DNA of 60,125 nt from the NCBI GenBank assembly GCA_947625195.1, contig CANQNK010000014.1:1-60125 (forward strand). Reading direction: 5' to 3'. Positions 26,929 through 35,361 of the stretch are shown piece by piece (the stretch's first letter is position 1; each line of letters starts with the position of its first letter). Under the pieces are notes generated by a model. It ran no database searches. It was not told the origin of the DNA and saw only the letters and a program-made list of their open reading frames with translations. The DNA is from an uncultured Clostridia bacterium. GTDB lineage: Bacteria > Bacillota > Clostridia > Oscillospirales > Ruminococcaceae. Position numbers and translations under genes: made by a program.

Positions 26929-27843
26929 ATGTTGAAGGATATAGTAAAGAGCGACCAGACTCAGGAAGAGGTTAAAATTATTAACGGAGAAGAGGTCGTT
27001 GTTTCACGAAAAAAGCGAAGAAGAAACTTTTCTCTTTATTATTTGCTGATAATTGTTTTTGTTATCCTTGCAATGATAGCTTTGTCCTTCACCTTCCTGT
27101 TTAAGATAGATACGATAAACGTAAAGGGAAACACCCTCTATACTGCCGATCAGATTATAGAGGTTTCAGGAATAAATATAGGAGATAATCTTTTTAGAAC
27201 GAATACATCTGAGGTGGAAAGCAAAATACTTTCTGCTTTTCCGTATTTTGAAAGTGCGTCTGTAAGCAGAAAGCTTGCTTCAACGGTAAATATTGAGCTT
27301 GTTGAAGCTACACCCGCGGTTTCTATAAAATACGGAGACACAAAGTTTATGGTCGTAAGTACAAAGGGAAAAATCCTTGAGACTGGGCTTACCTCTCCAA
27401 AGAAGGGTACTGCTGAGGTTTACGGAATGGATATGACAGAGACCTCGGTTGGTATGGAGTACAGCGACGACGACGATATGAAAAAGATGATTTTAGACGA
27501 AATCATCGCGCAAAGCAGAAAGCTTGAGCTTGACAAAATAACGCAGATAGATATTACCGCCAGAACGGATATAAGGCTTGTATATAACGGTACTATAAAA
27601 ATTAAGCTTGGAAGCTCACAGGACATATCGTTTAAGCTAAGCTATGTAAAGTCGGTTATCAATCGGATAGGAGAGGAATATTCGGGCACGCTTATCTATC
27701 ATAGTGCGGAAAGCGGAATTTCAGCGATTCCGGATGCTACCGAGGCTGTCGCAGAGACGGAAACATCCGAAGAAACGGATACTTTTAACGAAGAAACACA
27801 GGAGCCTGCAACAGAAGAAGACTGGTACAACTATGTTAGATAG
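26929..27843 (+). CDS. ftsQ: Cell division protein FtsQ/DivIB
   Basis: The approximately 304-residue protein has a basic cytoplasmic N-terminus, one membrane span (about 37-58, LYYLLIIVFVILAMIAL), and a POTRA domain directly after it (FKIDTINVKGNTLYTADQIIEVSG) followed by the beta domain (PYFESASVSRKLASTVNIELVEATP). The acidic Glu/Thr-rich tail is extracytoplasmic. It scaffolds the divisome with FtsL/DivIC. AGAGGTGAGG lies just before the start; ATG 26929 or TTG 26932 are both possible. ftsA, which often follows, is not present. Confidence 0.88.
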   Translation: MLKDIVKSDQTQEEVKIINGEEVVVSRKKRRRNFSLYYLLIIVFVILAMIALSFTFLFKIDTINVKGNTLYTADQIIEVSGINIGDNLFRTNTSEVESKILSAFPYFESASVSRKLASTVNIELVEATPAVSIKYGDTKFMVVSTKGKILETGLTSPKKGTAEVYGMDMTETSVGMEYSDDDDMKKMILDEIIAQSRKLELDKITQIDITARTDIRLVYNGTIKIKLGSSQDISFKLSYVKSVINRIGEEYSGTLIYHSAESGISAIPDATEAVAETETSEETDTFNEETQEPATEEDWYNYVR

Positions 27844-27918
27844 GACTTTTTATTAACAAAAAACGGCAAAAAGCGATAATTTTACCGCTGCATTTGCGAA
27901 AAATGTTGAAAAAAAGTC

Positions 27919-27947
27919 TTGCAAAACTAAATGTTTTGTGCTATCAT
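27919..27947 (+). promoter_or_regulatory. Predicted ftsZ promoter
   Basis: TTGCAA and TATCAT separated by 17 bp lie 73 bp upstream of ftsZ, which suggests ftsZ has its own transcript besides read-through. Confidence 0.65.
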
Positions 27948-28020
27948 ATAAGAGTATAGGTAAGTAAAAAATTCAGAAAATAATCAATTACCGTAAATTA
28001 TTTTAGGAGGACTGCAAATT

Positions 28021-29106
28021 ATGAGTTTTGCTATTAGCCCAGAGGAATTATTCGGAGCTAAGATCAAGGTTGTCGGAGTTGGCGGCGGCGGCGGAAATGC
28101 TCTTAACTGCATCGCTGACGAGGGAATGATCGGAAACGTTGATTACATAGCCGTAAATACAGATGTTCAGGCGCTTCAGCGCTCAAAGGCAACAGATAAG
28201 ATTCAGATAGGCTCTAAGCTTACAAGAGGTTTAGGAGCGGGCGGCAGACCTGAGGTTGGAGAGGCTTCCGCTCAGGAGAGCAAGGAAGAGATATCGGATG
28301 CTATCAAGGATGCAGATATGGTATTTATCACCGCAGGTATGGGCGGCGGAACAGGAACCGGAGCAGCTCCTATAGTTGCCGAGATTGCTCAGGACCTTGG
28401 AATTTTGACTGTTGCAGTTGTTACAAAGCCTTTTGATTTTGAGGGATCAAAGAAGATAGCACAGGCGGAAAAGGGTATTTCAGAGTTGCTGGAGCACGTT
28501 GACTCGCTTATAGTAATTCCTAACCAAAAGCTTTTGACGGGTGAGCAGAGACTCACTATGAGAGATTCGTTTAAGCTGGCAGATAACGTATTAAAGACGG
28601 GTGTAAAAAGCATTGCTGACTTGATTTTGAGAAACGGCTTTATGAATGTTGACTTTGCAGACGTAACCACGATTATGAAAGATGCCGGAAAGGCTCACAT
28701 CGCAATCGGCTACGGCGAGGGCAAGGATAAGGCTAAGGACGCTGCAAATCAGGTTATATCTTCTCCGCTTCTTGAAACTTCGATAAGCGGTGCAAGAAGA
28801 CTTCTTGTAAACATAGTAATGAGCGACGACATTATCACAAGCGATATGGACGAGCTTACTCAGCTTATAACACAGGCTGTTGACCCTGACGCTACAATTA
28901 TCTTCGGTGCTGACTATACGTCTGACGCAACCGACTGCATCAGCGTAACCGTTATCGCTGCTGATTTTGCAGGCGACGCAGGAAGATTTACAACCCCTGT
29001 TTCCTCGGCAAAGCTTGATTCAGAGGCGATGGCAAAGGCAGGAGTTAAGGCTCCAGACAACCCGAATTACTATGACGACATATTTAATATTATTAAGAAC
29101 AAGTAA
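28021..29106 (+). CDS. ftsZ: Cell division GTPase FtsZ
   Basis: FtsZ is the tubulin-like GTPase that forms the Z ring. The product shows [15 protein letters not shown], the tubulin signature [10 protein letters not shown], the synergy-loop region [11 protein letters not shown] and the C-terminal GTPase-activating domain. At 361 residues it is short: after the globular core only about 28 residues of linker separate it from the last segment [12 protein letters not shown], which stands where the usual conserved C-terminal peptide (consensus like DIPxFLR) is expected. AGGAGG precedes ATG 28021. Confidence 0.97.
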   Translation: MSFAISPEELFGAKIKVVGVGGGGGNALNCIADEGMIGNVDYIAVNTDVQALQRSKATDKIQIGSKLTRGLGAGGRPEVGEASAQESKEEISDAIKDADMVFITAGMGGGTGTGAAPIVAEIAQDLGILTVAVVTKPFDFEGSKKIAQAEKGISELLEHVDSLIVIPNQKLLTGEQRLTMRDSFKLADNVLKTGVKSIADLILRNGFMNVDFADVTTIMKDAGKAHIAIGYGEGKDKAKDAANQVISSPLLETSISGARRLLVNIVMSDDIITSDMDELTQLITQAVDPDATIIFGADYTSDATDCISVTVIAADFAGDAGRFTTPVSSAKLDSEAMAKAGVKAPDNPNYYDDIFNIIKNK

Positions 29107-29120
29107 CATTTGATTTTCGA

Positions 29121-29155
29121 GGCGTCTCGCAAGGATATTTGTGAGATGCCTTTTT
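29121..29155 (+). terminator. Intrinsic terminator after ftsZ
   Basis: GGCGTCTCGCAA pairs with TTGTGAGATGCC around a short loop, followed by five T. Confidence 0.85.
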
Positions 29156-29171
29156 GACTAGAGGTAGCTTG

Positions 29172-29735
29172 ATGGATGAGATAAAAAGAATAAATACAAG
29201 CGACTTGAAGGATCGGGCAAAGGATTTAAAGGCGGGTGAAAAGATACTTCTTTCGGGTGTTATCTACACGGCAAGGGACGCTGCTCATAAACGCTTTGAC
29301 GCACTTTTAAACGAGGGTAGAGACCTTCCGTTTGACATAAGAGGAGCGGTTATTTATTATGCGGGCCCGACTCCTGCGCCTAAGGGCAGGGCGGTAGGTG
29401 CGTGCGGGCCTACCACCTCCGGCAGAATGGACAGGTTTGCGCCCAGACTTCTTGATCTAGGTCTTGCCGCAATGATAGGAAAGGGTGAGCGCAGCGCCGA
29501 GGTAAGAGAGGCGGTAAAGCGAAATAAAGCGGTTTATCTCTGTGCTACGGGCGGTGCGGGTGCTTTGGCGTCAAAATGTATAAAAAGCTGCGAGGTAATA
29601 GCCTTTGACGAGCTGGGGTGCGAGTCGGTGAAGAGTATGGAGATTGAGGATTTTCCGCTTGTTGTGGCAAACGACGCTATGGGAAACGACTTGTTTGAGT
29701 GCGGAAGGCAGACCTTTGGGAGATGCGCAGTATGA
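29172..29735 (+). CDS. Fe-S fumarate hydratase, beta subunit (class I, C-terminal domain type)
   Basis: The 187-residue product matches the beta subunit (Fumerase_C) of class I fumarate or L-tartrate dehydratases, which interconvert malate/fumarate with a 4Fe-4S cluster held by the alpha subunit. Motifs seen are GVIYTARDAAHKR, YYAGPTPAP, GPTTSGRMD, GKGERS and FDELGCESV. ATG 29172 follows GAGGT. The alpha-subunit gene, normally just upstream, is absent here because ftsZ occupies that position, so the partner must lie elsewhere. The stop overlaps the start of the sigma-factor gene. Confidence 0.88.
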   Translation: MDEIKRINTSDLKDRAKDLKAGEKILLSGVIYTARDAAHKRFDALLNEGRDLPFDIRGAVIYYAGPTPAPKGRAVGACGPTTSGRMDRFAPRLLDLGLAAMIGKGERSAEVREAVKRNKAVYLCATGGAGALASKCIKSCEVIAFDELGCESVKSMEIEDFPLVVANDAMGNDLFECGRQTFGRCAV

Positions 29736-30289
29736 GTGACAGGGTAAGCGACAGCGCTTCGGACGAAGAGCTTATAAGGAATTTGAGCGACACTACCCTT
29801 ACTGAACTTATTGTGAGATACAAAAAGATCGTTGAGATAAAGGCAAAAAAGCTGTGTCAGCAAAACAAAGATGCGGAGCTTAATGACCTTATTGACGAGG
29901 GACTTGTTGCGGTTTTCTACGCGGTGAGGACTTATGATGAAAGCAGAGGCGCACTTTTTTCGACCTATGCGGATACCTGCATAACAAACAGAATGCTTAC
30001 TTCTGCCGGCAGACGGCAGCGAGTAACCGACTGTGCGGACGGTGGAGTTTCGACTAAAGGCGCTGACTTAAAAAGTCCGGAAGCGATATTCATTGAAAAA
30101 GAGCGTTTTGATGAGGTTATGAAAAAGGCGTCACGGGAGCTGTCGGAAATGGAGCTTTCGGTGCTTGAAATGTACCTGCAATACGAGAGCTGTAAAATAA
30201 TAGCAGATAAGCTTGGCATTACCGAAAAGGCGGCGGACAATGCAATGCAGCGTGTTCGCAAAAAGCTCAGAACGGTATTGCTGGCTTAA
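29732..30289 (+). CDS. Sigma-70 family RNA polymerase sigma factor
   Basis: This 185-residue protein has a region 2 (DLIDEGLVAVFYAVRTYDES, FSTYADTCITNRM) and a region 4 helix-turn-helix (LSVLEMYLQYESCKIIADKLGITEKAADNAMQRVRKKLR). The layout resembles SigH/SigI-sized alternative sigma factors rather than the housekeeping type. ATG 29732 overlaps the fumarase stop by ATGA, showing translational coupling, with GGGAG ten bases upstream. The target promoters are unknown. Confidence 0.85.
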   Translation: MSDRVSDSASDEELIRNLSDTTLTELIVRYKKIVEIKAKKLCQQNKDAELNDLIDEGLVAVFYAVRTYDESRGALFSTYADTCITNRMLTSAGRRQRVTDCADGGVSTKGADLKSPEAIFIEKERFDEVMKKASRELSEMELSVLEMYLQYESCKIIADKLGITEKAADNAMQRVRKKLRTVLLA

Positions 30290-30399
30290 AATATATGGCC
30301 ATCTAGCTTAAACAGAGCGTTGTAAATCTTGTAGGTTTGGCAAAGGTGTCGGTGTAAGTCCGGCGTGGCTTAAAAATTAAATCAAGCGAGGGAACTGGT

Positions 30400-30678
30400 A
30401 TGTTTGAAGACAAAACATTAGTCTGCAAGGACTGTGGCAAGGAGTTCGTTTTCACAGCCGGCGAGCAGGAGTTTTACGCTGAGAAGGGCTTTGAAAACGA
30501 GCCTACCAGATGTAAGGAATGCCGCGATGCAAAGAAAGCGAGAATAAGGCAGTCCAGAGAGTACTTTACGGCAACCTGTGCAGCTTGTGGCGGCGAGGCG
30601 AAAGTGCCTTTTAAGCCAAGTGAGGACAGGCCTGTGTACTGCAGCGATTGCTACGCTAAAATGAAGGAAGCGGAGTAA
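30400..30678 (+). CDS. Zinc-ribbon protein (probable zinc-ribbon domain family)
   Basis: The 92-residue product contains two CxxC zinc ribbons: CKDCGKEFVFTAGEQEFY with CKECRDAK (PF13451-type, common in Firmicutes) and a second CAACGGEAKVPF with CSDCYAKM. Such proteins are thought to bind nucleic acid or help ribosomes, but their role is not defined. GAGGGAACTGGT precedes ATG 30400. A terminator follows at 30689. Confidence 0.8.
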   Translation: MFEDKTLVCKDCGKEFVFTAGEQEFYAEKGFENEPTRCKECRDAKKARIRQSREYFTATCAACGGEAKVPFKPSEDRPVYCSDCYAKMKEAE

Positions 30679-30688
30679 TAAGGAATAA

Positions 30689-30725
30689 AAGGAAAGCGGA
30701 GTTTTAAATCTCGCTTTCCTTTTTG
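30689..30725 (+). terminator. Intrinsic terminator
   Basis: AAAGGAAAGCG and CGCTTTCCTTTTT form a strong stem ending in T-rich DNA. Confidence 0.85.
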
Positions 30726-30730
30726 TTTGT

Positions 30731-30759
30731 TTGACTTTTTGAACTCAATGATATATACT
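30731..30759 (+). promoter_or_regulatory. Predicted promoter of the 30780-34365 operon
   Basis: TTGACT (30731-30736) and TATACT (30754-30759) with a 17-bp spacer lie just upstream of the first gene; the leader would be about 15-25 nt. Confidence 0.7.
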
Positions 30760-30779
30760 GTTTATATAGATAATTTTGT

Positions 30780-31613
30780 ATGGTGATGATGTTGAAAAAA
30801 CTTTTGATAATAATTAAGGCGGCTGTATTGATAGCCGCATTTTCGTGGCTTATGTCGTTCAGCATTATGGCTGTGTGCTGGGTATTAAGGATAAAGGGAG
30901 GCTATTTAAACGAATATATAAGAATAATGGTGTATGCGTTTTTGATAAATCTATGCGTTTTCACGGCTCTGTTTTTAATTTATTGTGTTGTGAAAAATTC
31001 AAAGCGCCGCAAGCTTTTATGTTTAATCGAAGAAAAAGGTTACTGCGATGAGTATTACGATATACTCAGAAAGCGTCTTGAAAGGGGCGGCAGAGCAAAA
31101 ACCGTGCTTAAAAATGCACTTTTTTACAACGATGAGCTTTTAGACGGCGAAAGATATGCCGCCGCCAGGGACGCTTTGGAAGCTGTAAATACCGATACGG
31201 TAAGCGTTTTGGGTAAAATCTCTTTAAGCGCTGCATATCTTAAAACGGCGGCAATGTCAAGGAATGAGGACGAAGCCCGGAAATATTATACTGTTTTAAA
31301 CGATATATCGGATTATATAATTGACAAAAAAGGGATAGGCTCAGAGATAGCGTACGCAAAGGCTCTGTATCATTTTCTTTGCAGAGATTATGATAATACC
31401 GCGCAGCAAAGCCTGAAAGCAATAGCTTTGTCGGAAAGCAAGAAGCAAAGTGTGGATTCACGTCTTTTATATGCGCTGTCGCTGCTGAAATTGGGAAATA
31501 AGGAAAAGGCAAAGGAAGAAACGCTTTTTATCTGCCGTGAGGTATTTACAAAAAGGCAGCGTGAAAATCTTATTAGCCTTATGACCGCCGTAGAGAGGGA
31601 GTATGGAATATGA
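30780..31613 (+). CDS. Membrane protein with cytosolic TPR-like helices
   Basis: The 277-residue protein has two membrane spans near the N-terminus (about 8-36 and 49-69) followed by a long helical region with TPR-like A/L patterning (YAAARDALEAVNTD, KALYHFLCRDYDNTAQQSL, LLYALSLLKLGNKEKAK). No enzymatic motif was seen. Several in-phase starts exist (ATG 30780, 30786, 30789 and TTG 30792); GGTGAT at 30782-30787 could serve the TTG. Its stop overlaps the HAD gene start, so it begins a coupled operon. Confidence 0.65.
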   Translation: MVMMLKKLLIIIKAAVLIAAFSWLMSFSIMAVCWVLRIKGGYLNEYIRIMVYAFLINLCVFTALFLIYCVVKNSKRRKLLCLIEEKGYCDEYYDILRKRLERGGRAKTVLKNALFYNDELLDGERYAAARDALEAVNTDTVSVLGKISLSAAYLKTAAMSRNEDEARKYYTVLNDISDYIIDKKGIGSEIAYAKALYHFLCRDYDNTAQQSLKAIALSESKKQSVDSRLLYALSLLKLGNKEKAKEETLFICREVFTKRQRENLISLMTAVEREYGI

Positions 31614-32254
31614 CGCTTGATTGCTTCAAGGGATATATATTCGACCTCGACGGAACACTTGTGGATTCCTTTGGCGTGTGGGACACGGTAGATAAGCTTT
31701 TTTTGTCGAAAAGAGGCTTTAGTGTTCCCGAAAATTACGGCAGGGAGTTGTCTTCACTGGGCTTTGATGCGGCGGCAGAATATACCATCAGGCGGTTTGG
31801 TTTAAAGGAGAAAAAGAGCGATATAATAGACGAGTGGAACAAAACGGCGATCAAGCTTTTTGAAAACGAGGTGTTTTTGTTTGAGGGTGCAAGGGAGTAT
31901 CTTCTGAGACTTAAAGCCGAGGGTAAAAAGCTAAGCGTTGCAACGGCCTCTCACCGTGAGCTTTTGGATCCCTGCCTTAAAAATAATAACGTGTATGAGC
32001 TTTTTGACTCTATCGTCACGGTATACGATGTAAAAAGGGGAAAGGGTTTTCCGGATATTTACTTAAAGGCGGCTGATGAGATGGGCTTAAGTGTGTCAGA
32101 ATGCGTTGTTTTTGAGGACGTTCCAAAGGCGATAAGATCTGCTAAGCTGGGCGGCTTTAAGACGGTTGCGTATTTAAGCTATGGAAATATTTTTGACAGC
32201 GAGGAGTTAAAGAGCATAAGTGATGAATATATAGAAGGGTACAGTGAGCTATGA
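31610..32254 (+). CDS. HAD-superfamily phosphatase (beta-phosphoglucomutase-like)
   Basis: The 214-residue protein shows the four HAD motifs: IFDLDGTLVDS (nucleophile Asp), SVATASH, the Lys in VKRGKGFPDIYLKAA, and VVFEDVPKAI. The alpha-helical cap between motifs 1 and 2 makes it subclass I, like sugar-phosphate phosphatases or beta-phosphoglucomutase. The substrate is unknown. It starts within ATGA of the preceding gene and its own stop overlaps the next start. Confidence 0.85.
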   Translation: MTLDCFKGYIFDLDGTLVDSFGVWDTVDKLFLSKRGFSVPENYGRELSSLGFDAAAEYTIRRFGLKEKKSDIIDEWNKTAIKLFENEVFLFEGAREYLLRLKAEGKKLSVATASHRELLDPCLKNNNVYELFDSIVTVYDVKRGKGFPDIYLKAADEMGLSVSECVVFEDVPKAIRSAKLGGFKTVAYLSYGNIFDSEELKSISDEYIEGYSEL

Positions 32255-32649
32255 AAGAGATAGTTATAAACACTCAAATGAAATCGGAAAGAAAGGTAGA
32301 GGCAGATATGACTGCTGCTTCTGTGGGAAGTGGCACGGCAAGGGTCCTTTCAACACCAATGATGGTAGCACTTATGGAAAACGCAGCGCTTAAATGTCTT
32401 GATGTCTTTCTCGAGGAGGGGGAAACAAGCGTCGGAACGTATATATCAGCACAGCACAGCAGCGCGACTCCTATGGGAATGGATATCTATGCTATTGCAA
32501 AGATCACAGCGGCTCAGGGCAGGCAGGTAGACTTTGAGATAACCGCCTTTGACAAATGCGGTGAGATTGGAAAAGCAGCACACACAAGAATGGTTGTATC
32601 TGCTCAAAAGTTTGAGCAGAAAGCTAACGAAAAGCTTAAGAATGTATAG
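32251..32649 (+). CDS. Hotdog-fold thioesterase (FlK-like)
   Basis: The 132-residue protein has the hotdog thioesterase pattern: GSGTARVLSTPMMVALMENAA, then a strand TYISAQHSSATPMGMD and a C-terminal TRMVVSA strand. It most resembles the fluoroacetyl-CoA thioesterase-like family found widely in clostridia, whose physiological acyl-CoA substrates are mostly unknown. It overlaps the HAD gene by ATGA and precedes the patatin gene by 21 bp. Confidence 0.8.
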   Translation: MKEIVINTQMKSERKVEADMTAASVGSGTARVLSTPMMVALMENAALKCLDVFLEEGETSVGTYISAQHSSATPMGMDIYAIAKITAAQGRQVDFEITAFDKCGEIGKAAHTRMVVSAQKFEQKANEKLKNV

Positions 32650-32670
32650 ATTAACGGAGAGTGACAGAAC

Positions 32671-33522
32671 ATGAAATTAGGTCTTGTGTTAGAGGGCGGC
32701 GCCAGCAGAACGGTTTTCTCGTGCGGAGTAATGGACGTACTTTTGGAAGCAGGCATAAAAGCGGATTATATTATTGGCACATCGGCGGGAATTTCATACG
32801 GTGTGTCGTATGCCTCGGGACAGTATGAGAGAAACCTTAAGATAACAAAACAGTATATGTCGGACAAAAGATATATGGGTATAAGGCACTTGATAAGTCG
32901 AAAAACCAAATGCTTTTATAATATGGACTTTGTATACGATGAGATTCCTAACAAACTGATACCGTTTGATTACGATGCCTTTGAGAAATTTTCGGGCAGC
33001 TGCAAGGCAGTCGTTACTGATATAGAAACGGGAGCGGCGGAGTATCTTGAGGTTGACAGACATGATGAAAAGTGGAACGTTCTGCGCGCCACCTGTTCTC
33101 TGCCGATATTATTTCCCATTGCCGAAATAGACGGAAAAAAGTATCTTGACGGAGGAATTTCAGATTCTGTTGCTTATCAAAAGGCGTTTGCGGACGGTTG
33201 TGACAAGGTTATAGTTGTGCTCACAAGAGAGCGTGGATATGTTAAAAAGACAGATATGTCAGTAAGGCTTGCTTGCGCGATGTATGGAAAGTACCAAAAC
33301 CTGTGCGCTTCTCTTTTATGCCGTGCCGAGGTTTATAACGCTCAGATAAAAAGATTAAGAGAGCTTGCGGCTGAGGGAAAAGCCTTTGTGATAGAGCCGT
33401 TTTCCACAATGGGTGTTGGGAGAACCGACAAGGATCCCCAAAAGCTGATACCCCTTTACGCGCACGGAAAAGAGGTAATGAATATGAAGCTTGACGCATT
33501 GAAAAGATACATAGGGGAGTGA
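32671..33522 (+). CDS. Patatin-like phospholipase
   Basis: This 283-residue protein has the patatin anion-hole motif LEGGASR, the nucleophile elbow IIGTSAGISYG (Ser38) and the catalytic Asp160 in YLDGGISD, so it should be an active lipid acyl hydrolase of the YjjU/RssA-like bacterial group. It is cytosolic with no signal peptide. GGAGAGTG precedes ATG 32671. It shares an operon with a thioesterase and a phosphatase, hinting at membrane-lipid or acyl turnover. Confidence 0.88.
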   Translation: MKLGLVLEGGASRTVFSCGVMDVLLEAGIKADYIIGTSAGISYGVSYASGQYERNLKITKQYMSDKRYMGIRHLISRKTKCFYNMDFVYDEIPNKLIPFDYDAFEKFSGSCKAVVTDIETGAAEYLEVDRHDEKWNVLRATCSLPILFPIAEIDGKKYLDGGISDSVAYQKAFADGCDKVIVVLTRERGYVKKTDMSVRLACAMYGKYQNLCASLLCRAEVYNAQIKRLRELAAEGKAFVIEPFSTMGVGRTDKDPQKLIPLYAHGKEVMNMKLDALKRYIGE

Positions 33523-33528
33523 TAAGCG

Positions 33529-34365
33529 GTGCCGTACTTAGCTTTTATTATCGGAGCTATTGCAGTTTTGGCTGCGGTACTGATAGGTTGGCACAATACG
33601 CAACTTAAAACCGTAAAAAAAACAATAGAGACACGCCGTTTCCCAAAGGAATTTGACGGCTTGAGGATCGTCATAATCTCAGACCTTCACAAAAAAATAT
33701 TCGGAAAGAATAATTACAGGCTTATTGATGAGATAAAAAAGCAAAAGCCGGATATGATATTTTTCCCCGGCGACCTTATCAGCAGATATGAGACGAGCAT
33801 AAAAACTCAAAAATCACTTATTTGCGAGCTGTTAAAGATCGCACCCGTTTGTTATACCTACGGTAATCACGAGGTAGATGCCGATAAGGAAATTAGAGAC
33901 GAGATAAATGATTTTGGTATGACAATGCTTCTAAACGACAGTGTGAGGGTGGAAAAAAACGGCGGCAGTATAAATATTGCCGGAGTTTATTTTGAGCCGG
34001 AATATTATAAAAACAAAAAAGGAGGCTATAGAAATCTTCCCAGAGTAACCTGTCAAGAAATCAAAAAGCGCCTTGATAATAAGCCCGATGGCTTTACCTT
34101 TTTGCTTTGCCACAATCCCGATTATTTTCCTGCCTGTGCAAAATGGGGCGCTGATATTACAGTGAGCGGTCACATTCACGGCGGAGTTATAAGGATAGGC
34201 AAAATAGGTCTGTTGCACCCTGAAAGAAAGCTTTTTCCTAAGTATTCTTCAGGCGTTTACAAGCTCGGTAAAAAAGCGCTTGTAGTTTCAAGAGGCCTTG
34301 GAAAGTTCAGGATAAACAATGCGCCGGAGGTGCTTGTACTGACTATGAAAACAAACACTGATTGA
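33529..34365 (+). CDS. Membrane-anchored metallophosphoesterase (YkuE-like)
   Basis: The 278-residue protein has an N-terminal hydrophobic anchor (about 3-21) and the calcineurin-like metallophosphoesterase motifs IISDLH, FFPGDLIS, YGNHEVD, LLCHNPD and VSGHIHGG, which bind two metal ions. YkuE-type relatives act outside the membrane on phospholipid or wall-linked phosphate esters. GTG 33529 follows GGGGAGTGATAAGC. It is the last gene of the operon. Confidence 0.88.
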   Translation: MPYLAFIIGAIAVLAAVLIGWHNTQLKTVKKTIETRRFPKEFDGLRIVIISDLHKKIFGKNNYRLIDEIKKQKPDMIFFPGDLISRYETSIKTQKSLICELLKIAPVCYTYGNHEVDADKEIRDEINDFGMTMLLNDSVRVEKNGGSINIAGVYFEPEYYKNKKGGYRNLPRVTCQEIKKRLDNKPDGFTFLLCHNPDYFPACAKWGADITVSGHIHGGVIRIGKIGLLHPERKLFPKYSSGVYKLGKKALVVSRGLGKFRINNAPEVLVLTMKTNTD

Positions 34366-34380
34366 ATAACGATAAAAAAT

Positions 34381-34435
34381 CAACCGACAGTTTAATTTAT
34401 AAGCTTATATTCGCTTGAATTAAACAGTCGGTTGT
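34381..34435. promoter_or_regulatory. Long palindrome overlapping the XRE-regulator promoter
   Basis: A 17-bp arm CAACCGACAGTTTAATT (34381-34397) faces AATTAAACAGTCGGTTG (34419-34435); 16 of 17 positions pair. The right arm lies inside the promoter at 34415-34443. No T-run follows, so operator use is more likely than termination. Confidence 0.6.
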
Positions 34436-34443
34436 GTTATACT
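34415..34443 (+). promoter_or_regulatory. Predicted promoter of the XRE regulator at 34471
   Basis: TTGAAT (34415-34420) and TATACT (34438-34443) are 17 bp apart; the spacer is largely the right arm of the palindrome. Confidence 0.65.
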
Positions 34444-34470
34444 TGGACAAAGGGAAGGGAGGTTTTTGAT

Positions 34471-35322
34471 TTGGGTGCTTTTAACGAAAATCTAAAGAGG
34501 ATCAGAAAGCAAAAGGGCATAACACAGGAGGCTGTCGCGAATGCAGTCGGAGTATCTACTCAGGCAGTTTCAAAATGGGAGACTGCGTCTTATCCTGACG
34601 GCGCTCTTTTGCCGCAGATTGCAGACTTTCTCGGCGTTACGATAGATGAGCTATACGGAAGAGCCGACGAAAGCGTTTCGATTGAAACGAGGGTCCTGCG
34701 TTATCTAAAAAGCATTGATCAGGAAAAGAGGATTCCGGCGATGTTTGAGATATGCAGATGTCTTTTTTTGACATTGTCGGCCGACTCGGTATATCAGCCG
34801 GCAAGCAACGCGTCTAAGGAAGAAGAAAGTATGTCGGTTTCACAGTTAAGCTTTGACAACGGCTGGGCTCAGGCAAGAACAAAAAACAAACAAAGCTATT
34901 TTGTCCTGCTCCCGGAGCCTGAGAATGGATATGATGATTATTTAAAATACGATGAGAGATTTGTTTCGCTGTTTAAGTTTTTATCTCTGCCGAATGCTCT
35001 TAGGGCGATGTACTTTTTAACCGAGAACACATCCTCTAAGTTTTTTACGGTAGAAAGCCTTATGAAAGAGCTTGAGATAACAAAGCAAAATGCTCTTGAA
35101 ATATTAAACGGTATGCTTGAATTTGATTTTATCTGGAAAGCCAGTCTTGATAATGGTGAGAATAAAGAGGACATATACCAATACACACTTTACGGAAATT
35201 TTGTTCAGTTTATGACATTTACAAAGGAACTGATAACACTTCATAACGGATTTACCTATCAGTCAAATTGCCGCTCGGATGTTCCTTGGTTTAAAAACTC
35301 AACATTTAAAAACCGCGCATAA
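34471..35322 (+). CDS. XRE-family transcriptional regulator
   Basis: The N-terminal 65 residues are a Cro/C1-type helix-turn-helix (FNENLKRIRKQKGITQEAVA, VSTQAVSKWETASYPD, IADFLGVTIDELYG). The remaining 215 residues are a soluble domain ending in what looks like a winged helix (about 195-250). TTG 34471 is chosen because GGGAAGGGAGG lies at 34452-34462. The promoter is embedded in a long palindrome, so autoregulation is likely. A bidirectional terminator separates it from thrB. Confidence 0.82.
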   Translation: MGAFNENLKRIRKQKGITQEAVANAVGVSTQAVSKWETASYPDGALLPQIADFLGVTIDELYGRADESVSIETRVLRYLKSIDQEKRIPAMFEICRCLFLTLSADSVYQPASNASKEEESMSVSQLSFDNGWAQARTKNKQSYFVLLPEPENGYDDYLKYDERFVSLFKFLSLPNALRAMYFLTENTSSKFFTVESLMKELEITKQNALEILNGMLEFDFIWKASLDNGENKEDIYQYTLYGNFVQFMTFTKELITLHNGFTYQSNCRSDVPWFKNSTFKNRA

Positions 35323-35353
35323 AAAGCCTGCTGAGTTTGTCAGCAGGCTTTTG
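35321..35353. terminator. Bidirectional terminator
   Basis: AAAAGCCTGCTG and CAGCAGGCTTTT form a 12-bp stem with A/T tails on both sides, between the convergent XRE gene and thrB. Confidence 0.88.
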
Positions 35354-35361
35354 TCGTTATA

